Source of the DNA: Candidatus Accumulibacter sp. 66-26
GTDB lineage: Bacteria > Pseudomonadota > Gammaproteobacteria > Burkholderiales > Rhodocyclaceae
Direction of reading: 5' to 3'
DNA: 64,000 bases
Assembly: GCA_001897745.1 (NCBI GenBank)
Contig: MKUH01000014.1
Coordinates: forward strand, 97,405-161,404
A program made the position numbers and the translations under genes. Below the pieces are notes generated by a model. It had not been told where the DNA came from. It did no database searches and was given only the letters and a program-made list of their open reading frames with translations. Positions 11,752-20,948 of the stretch are shown here, one piece after another (positions within the stretch are counted from its first letter, which is position 1; each line of letters starts with the position of its first letter).

Positions 11752-12663
11752 ATGAGCGATACGGCCCTTCGCGAAACCGCCGCGCCCGCCGTCGAGCCGG
11801 TGGCCATGATCTATGGCCAGCCTATGGCGCAGCTGCCGCTCGACCTGTATATTCCGCCCGACGCGCTGGCGGTGATGCTCGACGCCTTCGAAGGGCCGCT
11901 CGATCTGCTGCTGTACCTGATCCGCAAGGCCAACGTGAACGTGTTGGACATTCCGATGGCGCCGCTCACGGTGCAGTATCTCGAGTACGTCGATGCCATG
12001 CGCTCGCACAATCTCGAACTGGCGGCCGACTATCTGGTGATGGCGGCGATGCTCATCGAGATCAAGTCGCGCATGCTGCTGCCGCGGCCGAAGGCGGCCG
12101 AAGGCGACGAGGTCGAGGACCCGCGCGCCGAGCTGGTGCGACGTCTGATCGAATACGAGCAGATGAAGCTGGCGGCCTACAACATCAACGTGCTGCCGCA
12201 AGCCGAGCGCGACTTCGACTGGGTCGAGGTGTGGGTCGAAAAGACGATGCTGCAGCGCCAGCCCGAGGTCAGCGTCGCGGATCTGCAGGGGGCCTGGAGC
12301 GCCATCCTGCGTCAGGCCAAGCTGCACACGCACCATCGCGTGCAGCGCGAGGAATTGTCGGTGCGCGAGCATATGGGGCTGATCCTGCGTCACCTGCGCG
12401 ACGCCGGCGGTTTCGTCGAGTTCGTCGACTTGTTCGACGTGCGGCAGGGGGCGCCGGTGCTCGTCGTGCATTTCCTGGCCATGCTCGAACTGGCGCGCGA
12501 GCATCTTCTTCAACTAACGCAGGCGGAAGCATTCGCCCCCATATACGTGAGGTTGGCCGATGGCAGAAACGAAGCCCCGCCGGAACCTGGTTCCGGGCAC
12601 GGAGAAGGCGGCGAGCGCGACGAGTCTGGCGAACCGGCCGGATCCGGGCGGCCCGCCGGATAA
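11752..12663 (+). CDS. scpA: Segregation and condensation protein A (kleisin)
   Basis: 303 residues. ScpA is the kleisin that bridges the SMC heads and binds ScpB in the bacterial condensin complex. The N-terminal signature [24 protein letters not shown] is at ~43-66, followed by [24 protein letters not shown] at ~87-110. The C-terminal winged helix ends near residue 270 (IYVRLADG). The last ~35 residues are Gly/Glu-rich and are read from DNA that also encodes the scpB start, a 104-base out-of-frame overlap. The ATG at 11752 follows trpS by 11 bases. Confidence 0.94.
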   Translation: MSDTALRETAAPAVEPVAMIYGQPMAQLPLDLYIPPDALAVMLDAFEGPLDLLLYLIRKANVNVLDIPMAPLTVQYLEYVDAMRSHNLELAADYLVMAAMLIEIKSRMLLPRPKAAEGDEVEDPRAELVRRLIEYEQMKLAAYNINVLPQAERDFDWVEVWVEKTMLQRQPEVSVADLQGAWSAILRQAKLHTHHRVQREELSVREHMGLILRHLRDAGGFVEFVDLFDVRQGAPVLVVHFLAMLELAREHLLQLTQAEAFAPIYVRLADGRNEAPPEPGSGHGEGGERDESGEPAGSGRPAG

Positions 12664-13201
12664 CCCGGGAGAACTGAAGCGTGTACTGGAGGCGGTCCTG
12701 CTTTCCGCGCAGCAGCCGATCTCGGTGCTTGAACTGAAGAAGGTTTTCGTCGACGAGATTGCGTCGGACGTGCTGCGCGTCCTGCTCGACGACCTGCGCG
12801 AAGAGTGGTCGGGGCGGCCGGTCGAACTGGTGCAGTTGGCGAGCGGCTGGCGGTTTCGTACGCGCGCCGAGTACATGCCGTATCTCGAACGCCTGAATCC
12901 GGAAAAGCCGCCGAAGTATTCGCGGGCGGTGCTCGAAACGCTGGCCATCATCGCCTATCGGCAGCCGGTGACGCGCGGCGATATCGAGGATATCCGCGGC
13001 GTGACGGTGGCCACGCAGGTGATCAAGGCGCTCGAGGAGCGCGGCTGGGTCGACGTCGTCGGCCACCGCGACACGCCGGGCCGTCCGGCGCTGTTCGCCA
13101 CCACCAAGAAGTTCCTCGACGACCTCGGTTTGCGTAGTCTGACCGAGTTGCCGCCGCTGGAAGAAATCAATCAAACGCTGGAACTGGCTGATGCCCAATA
13201 A
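12560..13201 (+). CDS. scpB: Segregation and condensation protein B
   Basis: 213 residues with the two winged-helix domains of ScpB. The hallmarks [17 protein letters not shown] (~39-55) and [29 protein letters not shown] (~118-146) are intact. The first ~35 residues are Pro/Gly-rich and lie within the scpA overlap; a start nearer residue 38 would remove most of it, but no clearly better start codon was seen. ScpB dimers bind ScpA to stabilise the SMC complex. It overlaps rluB by 11 bases. Confidence 0.94.
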   Translation: MAETKPRRNLVPGTEKAASATSLANRPDPGGPPDNPGELKRVLEAVLLSAQQPISVLELKKVFVDEIASDVLRVLLDDLREEWSGRPVELVQLASGWRFRTRAEYMPYLERLNPEKPPKYSRAVLETLAIIAYRQPVTRGDIEDIRGVTVATQVIKALEERGWVDVVGHRDTPGRPALFATTKKFLDDLGLRSLTELPPLEEINQTLELADAQ

Positions 13202-14144
13202 AACCCGTAAAACCCCTTTCCGTCAGCCGCGCGCGGCGACGCCGCCTGTGTCCGCCGAACCCCGCTTCGATGCGGAGGAATCTGCGCCGGAAGCCGCGCC
13301 GCGCCGCGCGCCGCGCGCGCGCAATCCCGATGCTTCCAAGCGCGGCCGACACAAGGAGTTGCCGGGCAAGCCCGAGCGTCTGCACAAATTGCTCGCGCAA
13401 AGCGGCCTGGGGTCGCGGCGCGAAATGGAGGAGCTGATCGCCGCCGGGCGCGTCAGCGTCAACGGGCAGCCGGCGCAGGTCGGCCTCTCGGTCAGTCCGG
13501 GCGAGCGCGTCAAGGTCAACGGCAAGCTCGTGCATCTCAAGTTCTCGAACCGGTTGCCGCGCGTGATCATGTACCACAAGCCGGAAGGCGAAATCGTCTC
13601 GCGCGACGACCCGGATCATCGCCCGACCGTATTCACCTCATTGCCGCGCATGACCGGCGGACGCTGGGTGGCGGTCGGCCGTCTCGACTTCAATACGAGC
13701 GGCTTGTTGCTGTTTACGACCTCCGGCGAACTCGCCAACCGGCTGATGCACCCGCGCTACAACCTCGTGCGCGAGTACGCCGTGCGCATTCTCGGCGAAT
13801 TGCCGGAAGATGCGCGCCAGCGTCTGCTCGACGGCGTCGAGCTGGACGACGGGCCGGCGCAATTTTCGACTTTCGAGGACGCCGGTGGGCAGGGCGCCAA
13901 CCACTGGTATCGCGTCTCGCTGTTCGAGGGGCGCAACCGCGAGGTGCGGCGCATGTTCGAGGCGGTCGGCATGGTCGTCAGCCGCCTGATGCGGGTGCGC
14001 TACGGTCCGTTCCTGCTGCCGCCGAACCTGAAGCGCGGGCAGGTCCGGGAACTGACCGAATTCGAGGTGCAGAAGCTGCTGGCCGAGTTCGGCATGGACG
14101 ACCCGGTGCCCGGGCGCTCGCCGCGCAAGCCGCGCGACAGGTGA
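13191..14144 (+). CDS. rluB: 23S rRNA pseudouridine synthase RluB
   Basis: 317 residues. A basic, disordered N-terminus (~1-58) is followed by an S4 RNA-binding domain ([20 protein letters not shown], ~62-81) and the RsuA/RluB catalytic domain, with the nucleophile Asp166 in GRLDFNTSG. It isomerises a uridine in helix 90 of 23S rRNA (U2605 in E. coli). The family also holds RluE/RluF; the scpB-rluB adjacency and the S4 domain favour RluB. Confidence 0.93.
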   Translation: MPNKTRKTPFRQPRAATPPVSAEPRFDAEESAPEAAPRRAPRARNPDASKRGRHKELPGKPERLHKLLAQSGLGSRREMEELIAAGRVSVNGQPAQVGLSVSPGERVKVNGKLVHLKFSNRLPRVIMYHKPEGEIVSRDDPDHRPTVFTSLPRMTGGRWVAVGRLDFNTSGLLLFTTSGELANRLMHPRYNLVREYAVRILGELPEDARQRLLDGVELDDGPAQFSTFEDAGGQGANHWYRVSLFEGRNREVRRMFEAVGMVVSRLMRVRYGPFLLPPNLKRGQVRELTEFEVQKLLAEFGMDDPVPGRSPRKPRDR

Positions 14145-14168
14145 ATGGCGATGCATCGCCGAAAGTGA

Positions 14169-14210
14169 CGGAAAATGCGGGGTGCAGATTTACGCTGCCC
14201 TCATTTTCCG
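14169..14210 (+). repeat. Inverted repeat between rluB and rimP, overlapping the rimP -35 region
   Basis: CGGAAAATG and CATTTTCCG form perfect 9-bp arms, extended inward by an imperfect G-rich/C-rich stem. There is no T-run, so it may be a weak rluB terminator or an operator for the overlapping promoter. Confidence 0.6.
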
Positions 14211-14217
14211 TTATAAT
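14189..14217 (+). promoter_or_regulatory. Sigma-70 promoter of the rimP-nusA-infB operon
   Basis: TTTACG (-35, 14189-14194) and a perfect TATAAT (-10, 14212-14217) are separated by 17 bases. About 75 bases of leader follow before rimP. Confidence 0.75.
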
Positions 14218-14236
14218 CCAATGGTTTCTTCCGCTG

Positions 14237-14288
14237 GCCCCGTTTGGGGCGAGTTTTTATCGGGGATGGGCGTTTCGCCCATTTTTTA
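14237..14288 (+). promoter_or_regulatory. rimP leader with two successive terminator-like hairpins
   Basis: Hairpin 1 pairs CCCC with GGGG around GTTT and is followed by GAGTTTTTAT. Hairpin 2 (14266-14282) is ATGGGCG-TTT-CGCCCAT followed by TTTTTATT and ends about 10 bases before the rimP ATG. Both have the shape of intrinsic terminators, which suggests transcription attenuation of the operon that encodes NusA itself (inferred). Confidence 0.65.
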
Positions 14289-14297
14289 TTTGTGGCT

Positions 14298-14738
14298 ATG
14301 AATTTGCACGAACTTCTTGAAAAAACGGTGACCGGCCTCGGTTACGAGCTGGTCGACGTCGAGCAGAGTCCGCGTGGCCGTGTGCTGCGCCTCTTCATCG
14401 ACAAGCCGGACAAGCCGCGCGGTATCGATATCGACGATTGCACGCTGGTCAGCAATCAGCTGTCGCGCGTTCTGGCCGTCGAGAACGTCGATTACGACCG
14501 TCTCGAAGTCTCTTCGCCGGGGCTCGATCGCCCGCTTACGAAAGCGGCCGATTACGAGCGCTTCGCCGGTTCGGAAATTCACCTCAAGCTGCGACTCCCG
14601 ATGAACGGCCGGCGCAATTTCAACGGCGTCCTGCAGGGTCTGCAGGACGGCAAGGTACGCCTGCAGATCGACTCGGGCGAAGTGGAACTGGAGCTGGGCA
14701 ATATCGACAAGGCCCGGCTGGTTCCGAAGTTCGACTAG
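14298..14738 (+). CDS. rimP: Ribosome maturation factor RimP
   Basis: 146 residues, normal length. RimP helps 30S subunit assembly. The N-terminal alpha/beta domain carries ELVDVEQSPRGRVLRLFIDKP, and the LEVSSPGLDRPL motif (~72-83) is the family signature. The C-terminal SH3-like domain ends in IDKARLVP. The start is the ATG at 14298; a further upstream reading crosses the terminator hairpin and is rejected. It opens the rimP-nusA-infB-rbfA-truB operon. Confidence 0.95.
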   Translation: MNLHELLEKTVTGLGYELVDVEQSPRGRVLRLFIDKPDKPRGIDIDDCTLVSNQLSRVLAVENVDYDRLEVSSPGLDRPLTKAADYERFAGSEIHLKLRLPMNGRRNFNGVLQGLQDGKVRLQIDSGEVELELGNIDKARLVPKFD

Positions 14739-14779
14739 ATCGCATCGATTGACAAGCAGGATTAGGAGGTAATGAGAAA

Positions 14780-16252
14780 ATGAGCCGCGAAATTTTGCTG
14801 CTGGTGGATGCACTGGCCCGCGAAAAGAACGTGACCAAGGACATCGTCTTCGGCGCACTGGAGTCGGCGCTCGCGTCGGCAACCAAGAAGCGTATCCATG
14901 ACGAGGCTGACGTGCGCGTTTCCATCGACCGTGAGACGGGGGACTTCGAGAGCTTTCGCCGCTGGCTGGTCGTGGCCGACCAGGATCATCTGAGCGAGAC
15001 GCTCGAGATTCCGCTGTCGGAAGCCCAGGAGCAGGATGCGGACGTCGAGGTCGGCGACTATCTCGAAGAGGCGCTGGAACCGATCGATTTCGGCCGGATC
15101 GGCGCGCAGGCCGCCAAGCAGGTGATCCTGCAGAAGATCCGCGATGCCGAGCGCGAGCAGATTCTCAACGACTTCCTCGATCGCAAGGAGCATCTCGTTA
15201 CCGGGACGATCAAGCGCATGGAGCGCGGCAACGCCATCGTCGAAGCCGGCAAGATCGAAGCGCTGCTGCCGCGCGACCAGATGATCCCGCGCGAAAACCT
15301 GCGCGTCGGCGACCGCGTCAAGGCCTATCTGCTGCGCATCGACCGCGCCGCGCGCGGCCCGCAGCTGATCCTCTCGCGCACCGCGCCGGAATTCATCATC
15401 AAGCTGTTCGAGCTGGAAGTGCCGGAAGTCGATGACGGTCTGCTCGAGATCAAGGCCGCCGCGCGCGATGCCGGCATGCGCGCCAAGATCGCCGTCAAGT
15501 CGAACGACCAGCGCATCGATCCGATCGGTACCTGCGTCGGCATGCGCGGCACGCGCGTCACCGCCGTCACCAACGAACTGGCCGGCGAGCGCGTCGATAT
15601 CGTCCTGTGGTCGGCCGATCCCGCGCAATTCGTGATCGGCGCCCTGGCGCCGGCCGAAGTGACCTCGATCGTCGTCGATGAAGACAAGCACAGCATGGAC
15701 GTGGTGGTGAACGAGGACAACCTCGCCATCGCGATCGGCCGCGGCGGTCAGAACGTTCGCCTGGCGTCGGAGCTGACCGGCTGGACGATCAATCTGATGA
15801 CCGAGGAAGAGTCGCAGACCAAGGCCGAGGCCGAAACCGCCGCGATCCGCGTGCTCCTGATGGAGAAGCTGGACGTTGACGAGGAAGTGGCGAACATCCT
15901 GATCGAGGAAGGTTTTTCGACCCTGGAAGAAGTCGCTTACGTGCCGCTGCACGAAATGCTCGAAATCGAAGCCTTCGACGAGGCGACCGTGCAGGAACTG
16001 CGCGATCGGGCACGCAACGTGCTGCTCACCGAAGCCATCGCCACCGAAGAGCAGATCGGCGGCGTGGCGGAAGACATGTTGTCCCTCGAAGGGATGGACA
16101 AGTCGCTGGCTGCCAAGCTGGCGACGCACGGCGTCAAGACCCGTGACGACCTCGCCGACCTGGCGATCGACGAACTGACCGAAATGACCGGCGTAGACCA
16201 GGACCGCGCCAAACAACTGATCACCACGGCGCGCGCGCACTGGTTTGAGTAA
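14780..16252 (+). CDS. nusA: Transcription termination/antitermination factor NusA
   Basis: 490 residues. In order: N-terminal RNAP-binding domain (~1-125), S1 domain (~135-200, [17 protein letters not shown]), KH domains with [18 protein letters not shown] and the [16 protein letters not shown] loop (~315), and two C-terminal acidic helix-hairpin-helix repeats (~365-490), as in E. coli NusA. AGGAGG lies ten bases before the ATG. An out-of-frame ATG-AGA-AAA-TGA sits at 14772-14783 and its stop overlaps the nusA start, but its spacing to the ribosome site is too short to look functional. Confidence 0.97.
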   Translation: MSREILLLVDALAREKNVTKDIVFGALESALASATKKRIHDEADVRVSIDRETGDFESFRRWLVVADQDHLSETLEIPLSEAQEQDADVEVGDYLEEALEPIDFGRIGAQAAKQVILQKIRDAEREQILNDFLDRKEHLVTGTIKRMERGNAIVEAGKIEALLPRDQMIPRENLRVGDRVKAYLLRIDRAARGPQLILSRTAPEFIIKLFELEVPEVDDGLLEIKAAARDAGMRAKIAVKSNDQRIDPIGTCVGMRGTRVTAVTNELAGERVDIVLWSADPAQFVIGALAPAEVTSIVVDEDKHSMDVVVNEDNLAIAIGRGGQNVRLASELTGWTINLMTEEESQTKAEAETAAIRVLLMEKLDVDEEVANILIEEGFSTLEEVAYVPLHEMLEIEAFDEATVQELRDRARNVLLTEAIATEEQIGGVAEDMLSLEGMDKSLAAKLATHGVKTRDDLADLAIDELTEMTGVDQDRAKQLITTARAHWFE

Positions 16253-16271
16253 GCAGAAAAGAGGAATTTAC

Positions 16272-19064
16272 ATGGCGCAAACAAGTGTTGCCCAATTTGC
16301 CACCGACCTGAAGATGCCGGCTGGCGCGCTGCTCGAGCAGTTGCAAAAGGCTGGTGTGGCGAAAAGCAAGGCGGACGATCTCCTGTCCGAGCAGGACAAG
16401 TCGCGCTTGCTCGACTATTTGCGCCGTTCGCACGGCGAGGCCGACGCCAAGACGAAGATCACGCTGACGCGCAAGGAAACGAGCGAAATCAAGGCGCAGG
16501 ATTCGCACGGCAAATCCCGCACCGTCCAGGTCGAGGTGCGCAAGAAGCGCGTGCTGGTCAAGCGCGATACGCCTGAGGCCGCCGCCGAGGCGCCGCTGGC
16601 GCCGGTGGCCGAACTCAAGGCGGAGCCGGTCGTCGAGATCGCTCTCGAGCCCGTCGTTGAAGTCGTGCCGGAACCGGTCGTCGAGGCAGCTCCGGCGCCC
16701 GAGCCCGTCGTCGAAGTCGTGCCGGAACCGGTCGTCGAGGCAGCGGCTCCGGCGCCCGAGCCCGTCGTCGAAACCAAGCCCGAACCGGTTGCCGAGGCGA
16801 AGGGCGAGGCCAAGGCCGAGCCGGTCGTCAAGAAGGCCGCAACCAAGAAGGTGGTGACCCGCGCTTCCATCATCGGCGAGGAGCAGCAGCGTCTGCGCGC
16901 CGAGGAAGAGCGCCGGCATGCCGAATTGCGCGCCCGCCAGGAGCGCGAGTTCCGCGAAAAGCAGGAACGTGCCGCCGAGCTGGTGCGCCTGAAGAAGGAC
17001 GCGGAAGAGAAGGCTGTTGCCGCCAAGGCCGCCGAGGCCGCCAAGCAGGTCGCCGCGCAGACCGCGACCGACAAGCCGAGCGAAGACAAGACCCTGCACA
17101 AGCCGGCCGGCAAGCCGGGCGTCGGTGGCGACAAGAAGGCCGCCGACAAGAAGGGACCGTGGAAGAACGAAGGCGCCAGCAAGCGTCCGGGTCTCAAGAC
17201 GCGGGGCGCGACCGGCGGCACCGGCTGGCGCGAAGGCGCCCGCCACGGCAAGCGCAACCAGCGTGGCGGCGAGGAGGAGCATTCCTTCCAGGCGCCGACC
17301 GAGCCGGTCGTGCGCGAAGTGCATGTGCCGGAAACCATTTCGGTGGCCGACCTGGCCCACAAAATGTCGGTCAAGGCGACCGAGGTGATCAAGGCCCTGA
17401 TGAAGATGGGTTCGATGGTCACCATCAACCAGGTGCTGGACCAGGAAACGGCGATGATTCTCGTCGAGGAAATGGGTCATAAGGCGCTGGCCGCCAAGCT
17501 GGACGATCCGGACGCCTTCCTCGAAGAGCACGCCGAGCACCGGGATGTGCCGCTCGAGCCGCGCGCTCCGGTGGTCACCGTCATGGGTCACGTCGACCAC
17601 GGCAAGACCTCGCTGCTCGACTACATCCGCCGCTCGCGCGTGGCGGTCGGCGAAGCCGGCGGCATTACGCAGCACATCGGCGCCTATCACGTCGAAACCG
17701 AGCGCGGCATGGTGACCTTCCTCGATACCCCGGGTCACGAAGCCTTTACGGCGATGCGCGCCCGCGGCGCCAAGGCCACGGACATCGTCATCCTCGTGGT
17801 GGCGGCCGACGACGGCGTGATGCCGCAGACCAAGGAAGCCATCCACCACGCCAAGGCGGCCGGCGTGCCGATCGTCGTTGCGGTGAACAAGATCGACAAG
17901 CCGGATGCCAATCCCGAACGCGTCAAGCAGGAGCTCGTCGCCGAGGAAGTGGTGCCCGAAGAGTACGGCGGCGATTCGCCTTTCATTCCGGTTTCCGCGA
18001 AGACGGGTGCCGGGATCGACGATCTGATCGAAAACCTCCTGCTGCAGGCCGAAGTGCTCGAGCTCAAGGCGCAGAAGGACGCGCCGGCCAAGGGACTGAT
18101 CATCGAAGCGCGCCTTGACAAGGGGCGCGGTCCGGTGGCGACCATGCTCGTGCAGTCCGGCACCTTGCGTCAGGGCGACGTGCTGCTCGCCGGCCAGGTG
18201 TTCGGCCGCATCCGCGCCATGCTCGACGAAAACGGCAAGCCGATCAAGGAAGCCGGTCCGTCGATTCCGGTCGAAATCCTCGGTCTGTCGGACGTTCCGG
18301 CGGCCGGCGAAGAGGCCGTGGTGCTGGGCGACGAGCGCAAGGCGCGCGAAATCGCGCTCTTCCGTCAGGGCAAGTTCCGCGACGTGAAGCTGGCCAAGCA
18401 ACAGGCCGCCAAGCTCGAAAACATTCTCGACCAGATGGGCGAGTCCGAAGTGAAGACGCTGCCGCTGATCATCAAGGCCGATGTGCAGGGTTCGCAGGAA
18501 GCGCTGGTGCAGTCGCTGCAGAAGCTGTCCACCGAAGAGGTCCGCGTCAACGTGATTCACGGCGGCGTCGGCGCGATCAGCGAGTCCGACGTCAACCTGG
18601 CGCAGGCCTCGAAGGCGGTCATCATCGGCTTCAACACGCGTGCCGACTCCGGTGCGCGCAAGACGGCCGAGAACTTCGGCGTCGACATCCGCTACTACAA
18701 CATCATCTACGACGCCGTGGATGAGGTGAAGGCGGCGCTGTCGGGCATGCTGTCGCCGGAGAAGCGCGAAGAAGTCATCGGCCTCGTCGAAATCCGTCAG
18801 GTCTTCCGCGCCACCAAGATCGGCACGATCGCAGGCTCCTACGTGCTCGAAGGCATCGTGCGCCGCAATTCGCGCGCCCGCCTGCTGCGCAACAACGTGG
18901 TCGTGTGGGACGGCGAGTTCGAGTCGCTCAAGCGCTTCAAGGACGACGTCAAGGAAGTGCGTTCCGGTTTCGAGTGCGGTCTGTCGCTGAAGAATTTCAG
19001 CGATATCCAGGAAGGCGACCAGCTCGAAATCTACGAAATCCAGGAAATTGCGCGGACGCTCTAA
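16272..19064 (+). CDS. infB: Translation initiation factor IF-2
   Basis: 930 residues. The IF2_N module is at ~1-55. A long charged linker (~100-340) contains Pro-Glu-Val repeats, then a basic Gly-rich segment and a second IF2_N-like helix ([25 protein letters not shown], ~356). The GTPase domain starts at ~433: P-loop GHVDHGKT, switch [14 protein letters not shown] and SAKTGAG. Domains II, III and the fMet-tRNA-binding C-terminus follow to 930. GAGGAA precedes the ATG. It recruits initiator tRNA to the 30S subunit. It ends directly against the rbfA GTG. Confidence 0.97.
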   Translation: MAQTSVAQFATDLKMPAGALLEQLQKAGVAKSKADDLLSEQDKSRLLDYLRRSHGEADAKTKITLTRKETSEIKAQDSHGKSRTVQVEVRKKRVLVKRDTPEAAAEAPLAPVAELKAEPVVEIALEPVVEVVPEPVVEAAPAPEPVVEVVPEPVVEAAAPAPEPVVETKPEPVAEAKGEAKAEPVVKKAATKKVVTRASIIGEEQQRLRAEEERRHAELRARQEREFREKQERAAELVRLKKDAEEKAVAAKAAEAAKQVAAQTATDKPSEDKTLHKPAGKPGVGGDKKAADKKGPWKNEGASKRPGLKTRGATGGTGWREGARHGKRNQRGGEEEHSFQAPTEPVVREVHVPETISVADLAHKMSVKATEVIKALMKMGSMVTINQVLDQETAMILVEEMGHKALAAKLDDPDAFLEEHAEHRDVPLEPRAPVVTVMGHVDHGKTSLLDYIRRSRVAVGEAGGITQHIGAYHVETERGMVTFLDTPGHEAFTAMRARGAKATDIVILVVAADDGVMPQTKEAIHHAKAAGVPIVVAVNKIDKPDANPERVKQELVAEEVVPEEYGGDSPFIPVSAKTGAGIDDLIENLLLQAEVLELKAQKDAPAKGLIIEARLDKGRGPVATMLVQSGTLRQGDVLLAGQVFGRIRAMLDENGKPIKEAGPSIPVEILGLSDVPAAGEEAVVLGDERKAREIALFRQGKFRDVKLAKQQAAKLENILDQMGESEVKTLPLIIKADVQGSQEALVQSLQKLSTEEVRVNVIHGGVGAISESDVNLAQASKAVIIGFNTRADSGARKTAENFGVDIRYYNIIYDAVDEVKAALSGMLSPEKREEVIGLVEIRQVFRATKIGTIAGSYVLEGIVRRNSRARLLRNNVVVWDGEFESLKRFKDDVKEVRSGFECGLSLKNFSDIQEGDQLEIYEIQEIARTL
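16630..16790 (+). repeat. Direct repeats in the infB linker coding Pro-Glu-Val units
   Basis: Repeated units of the type CCGGAACCGGTCGTCGAGG and GCGCCCGAGCCCGTCGTCGA encode PEPVVE blocks. The largest unit is about 50 bases long and present nearly twice. This is an in-frame length-variable region in a disordered linker. Confidence 0.75.
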
Positions 19065-19445
19065 GTGGCTAACAGCAACCGAGGGTTTTCCCGCAAGGAC
19101 CGGGTTTCCGAGCAGATCAAGCGCGAGCTCGCGGACCTGATCCGCACCGAGCTGAAGGATCCGCGCGTCGGAATGATCAGTCTGACCGACGTCGAAGTGA
19201 CGCCCGACTATGCCCACGCCAAGGTGTTCTTCAGCACCTTGGCCGGCGGCGAGAATCTGCAGGCGGTGCAAACCGGCCTGCAGAAGGCGTCCGGCTTCCT
19301 GCGGAGGGAACTGGGCAAGCGCATCCGCATCCACACCACGCCGCAGCTGCATTTTGTCTACGACCAGTCGCTCGAGCGCGGCGCCGATCTCTCCAAGCTG
19401 ATCGACGAAGCTTCGGCGATCTCCGACCATACTCCAGAAGACTGA
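19065..19445 (+). CDS. rbfA: Ribosome-binding factor A
   Basis: 126 residues from a GTG that immediately follows the infB stop. RbfA binds the 30S neck during maturation and cold adaptation. The KH-like fold is recognisable: RVSEQIKRELADLI, ELKDPRVGMISLTDVEVTPDYAHAKVFFS and GFLRRELGKRIRIHTTPQLHFVYD (~77-100). Coupled translation with infB is likely. Confidence 0.96.
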   Translation: MANSNRGFSRKDRVSEQIKRELADLIRTELKDPRVGMISLTDVEVTPDYAHAKVFFSTLAGGENLQAVQTGLQKASGFLRRELGKRIRIHTTPQLHFVYDQSLERGADLSKLIDEASAISDHTPED

Positions 19446-19453
19446 GTTTCGAG

Positions 19454-20347
19454 TTGGCGACCAAGCGTAGCTGGCAGCGCGTCGACGGCGTGCTGCTGCT
19501 CGACAAGCCGTCGGGCATGACCTCCAACGACGCGCTGCAAAAGGCGCGTCGCCTCTTTTCGGCCGCCAAGGCCGGTCATACCGGAACGCTCGATCCGCTG
19601 GCCACCGGGCTGCTGCCCGTCTGCTTCGGCGAGGCGACCAAGTTTTCGTCCGACCTGCTCGACGCCGACAAGACCTACGAGGCCGACGTCCTGTTCGGCG
19701 TCACCACGGATACCGGCGATGCGCAAGGCGCGGTGCTCGAACAGAGGGCGGTCGCCTTCGACCGAGCTGCGCTCGACGCGGTGCTCGAAAGATTTCGCGG
19801 CCCGATCAGCCAGATTCCTCCGATGTACTCGGCGCTCAAGCGCGACGGCAAGCCGCTCTACGAACTGGCCCGACAGGGTATCGAAGTCGAGCGCGCGGCG
19901 CGCGCCGTCACGATCCACGAACTCGCCTTGCTGTCCTTCGAAGGCGAGCGCTGCCGCTTGCGCGTCTGCTGCAGCAAGGGAACCTACATCCGGACGCTGG
20001 CGGAGGATATCGGCGCCGCGCTCGGCTGCGGCGCGCACCTGACCGCGCTGCGGCGAACGGTGGTCGGCCCGCTGACGCTGATCGGCGCGGCGACGCTCGA
20101 CGAACTGGCCGCGCTCGACGAGTCGGCGCGGCCGCTCCATCTGCAGGCGCCGGATGCCTTGCTACAGACCTTGCCCGTCGTCCGCCTCGATGCCGATGCG
20201 GCGACCCGCTTCACGCACGGCAACCCGGTCGCCTGCGAGGCGGCGGCCGGGCGCTGCCGCGTCTATGGCGACGAAGGGCGCCTGCTCGGCCTCGGCGACG
20301 CCGACGCGGCCGGAAAGCTGCATCCGCGCCGCCTCGTCTGCGCCTGA
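19454..20347 (+). CDS. truB: tRNA pseudouridine(55) synthase
   Basis: 297 residues from a TTG start, eight bases after rbfA. It makes pseudouridine 55 in the T-loop of tRNAs. The catalytic Asp47 lies in [16 protein letters not shown]. Further signatures are the [20 protein letters not shown] strand, [21 protein letters not shown] and [15 protein letters not shown]. The C-terminal PUA-like part has RFTHGNPV. It is the last gene of the operon before the separate rpsO promoter. Confidence 0.96.
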   Translation: MATKRSWQRVDGVLLLDKPSGMTSNDALQKARRLFSAAKAGHTGTLDPLATGLLPVCFGEATKFSSDLLDADKTYEADVLFGVTTDTGDAQGAVLEQRAVAFDRAALDAVLERFRGPISQIPPMYSALKRDGKPLYELARQGIEVERAARAVTIHELALLSFEGERCRLRVCCSKGTYIRTLAEDIGAALGCGAHLTALRRTVVGPLTLIGAATLDELAALDESARPLHLQAPDALLQTLPVVRLDADAATRFTHGNPVACEAAAGRCRVYGDEGRLLGLGDADAAGKLHPRRLVCA

Positions 20348-20377
20348 AATACGGCCTTGCGGAGCGGTCGATATCGC

Positions 20378-20407
20378 TTGCCGCCCGCGTATTCAAGCAG
20401 TTATAAT
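20378..20407 (+). promoter_or_regulatory. rpsO: Sigma-70 promoter of rpsO
   Basis: TTGCCG (-35, 20378-20383) and TATAAT (-10, 20402-20407) have an 18-base spacer. About 90 bases of leader precede rpsO, in which autoregulation by S15 could act, as known from E. coli; no specific fold was verified. Confidence 0.7.
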
Positions 20408-20504
20408 CCGCGCCTCGCTTCGCCAAGCGAATAACGAGTTCATCAATCAGGCGTCGGCTCTATCAAACTGGGGCTGCGTCGTTTTTTACGAAAGAGAGTT
20501 TGAT

Positions 20505-20774
20505 ATGGCGATCAATGTCGCGCAAAGAGCGCAGATCATGACCGATTACCAGCGTGTCGCCGGCGATACGGGTTCCCCCGAAGTCCAGGTGGCGCTGCTG
20601 ACCGCGCGCATCAACGACCTGACCGGTCACTTCAAGGAGCACGTCAAGGATCACCACTCGCGCCGCGGCCTGCTGCGCATGGTGAGCCGTCGCCGCAAGC
20701 TGCTGGACTACCTGAAGCGTACCAACGCCGATACCTATCGCGCGCTGATTCAACGTCTCGGCCTGCGCAAGTAA
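20505..20774 (+). CDS. rpsO: 30S ribosomal protein S15
   Basis: 89 residues, exact family length. The central loop and helices [25 protein letters not shown] and [23 protein letters not shown] are diagnostic; the His and Arg residues here bind 16S rRNA at the h20-h22 junction. The start is the ATG at 20505 after GAGAG. It is flanked by its own promoter and a terminator, as in other proteobacteria, with pnp downstream. Confidence 0.98.
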   Translation: MAINVAQRAQIMTDYQRVAGDTGSPEVQVALLTARINDLTGHFKEHVKDHHSRRGLLRMVSRRRKLLDYLKRTNADTYRALIQRLGLRK

Positions 20775-20824
20775 GACTGCCGACCGATCCGCTATGCGGA
20801 CGGGAATGCAGACGCTACGAATCG

Positions 20825-20872
20825 ACAACAGCGGCCAGCCCCTCGCGGGCTGTGCCGCTGTTGTTGTTTTTG
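20825..20872 (+). terminator. Intrinsic terminator between rpsO and pnp
   Basis: ACAACAGCGGC pairs with GCCGCTGTTGT (11 bp) and encloses a second AGCCC/GGGCT stem. A T-rich tail (TGTTTTTG) overlaps the stem end. It probably ends or attenuates rpsO transcripts. Confidence 0.8.
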
Positions 20873-20897
20873 CCATTATCGGCGCGTCGGTTGAATT

Positions 20898-20920
20898 GCG
20901 TACCGGAGTCGTGGGTACGC
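20898..20920 (+). promoter_or_regulatory. pnp: Hairpin in the pnp leader
   Basis: GCGTACC and GGTACGC form a 7-bp stem with a 9-base loop about 28 bases before the pnp ATG. In E. coli a pnp leader hairpin is cut by RNase III for autoregulation; a similar role here is inferred from position only. Confidence 0.4.
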
Positions 20921-20948
20921 GCGCGTCGAACCACTGAGAAAGGTAATA

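Noticed and set aside
14762..16240. 492-residue open frame antisense to nusA
   Set aside because: Shadow of nusA; no domain, composition typical for an antisense frame in GC-rich DNA.
16630..16790. Possible CRISPR-like direct repeats
   Set aside because: The repeats are in frame within infB, with no unique spacers of constant length. No CRISPR array was seen in the window.
16221..19430. 1069-residue open frame antisense to infB and rbfA
   Set aside because: Low-complexity Gly/Leu/Asp/Arg composition; it mirrors the codon structure of infB, whose protein is unmistakable.
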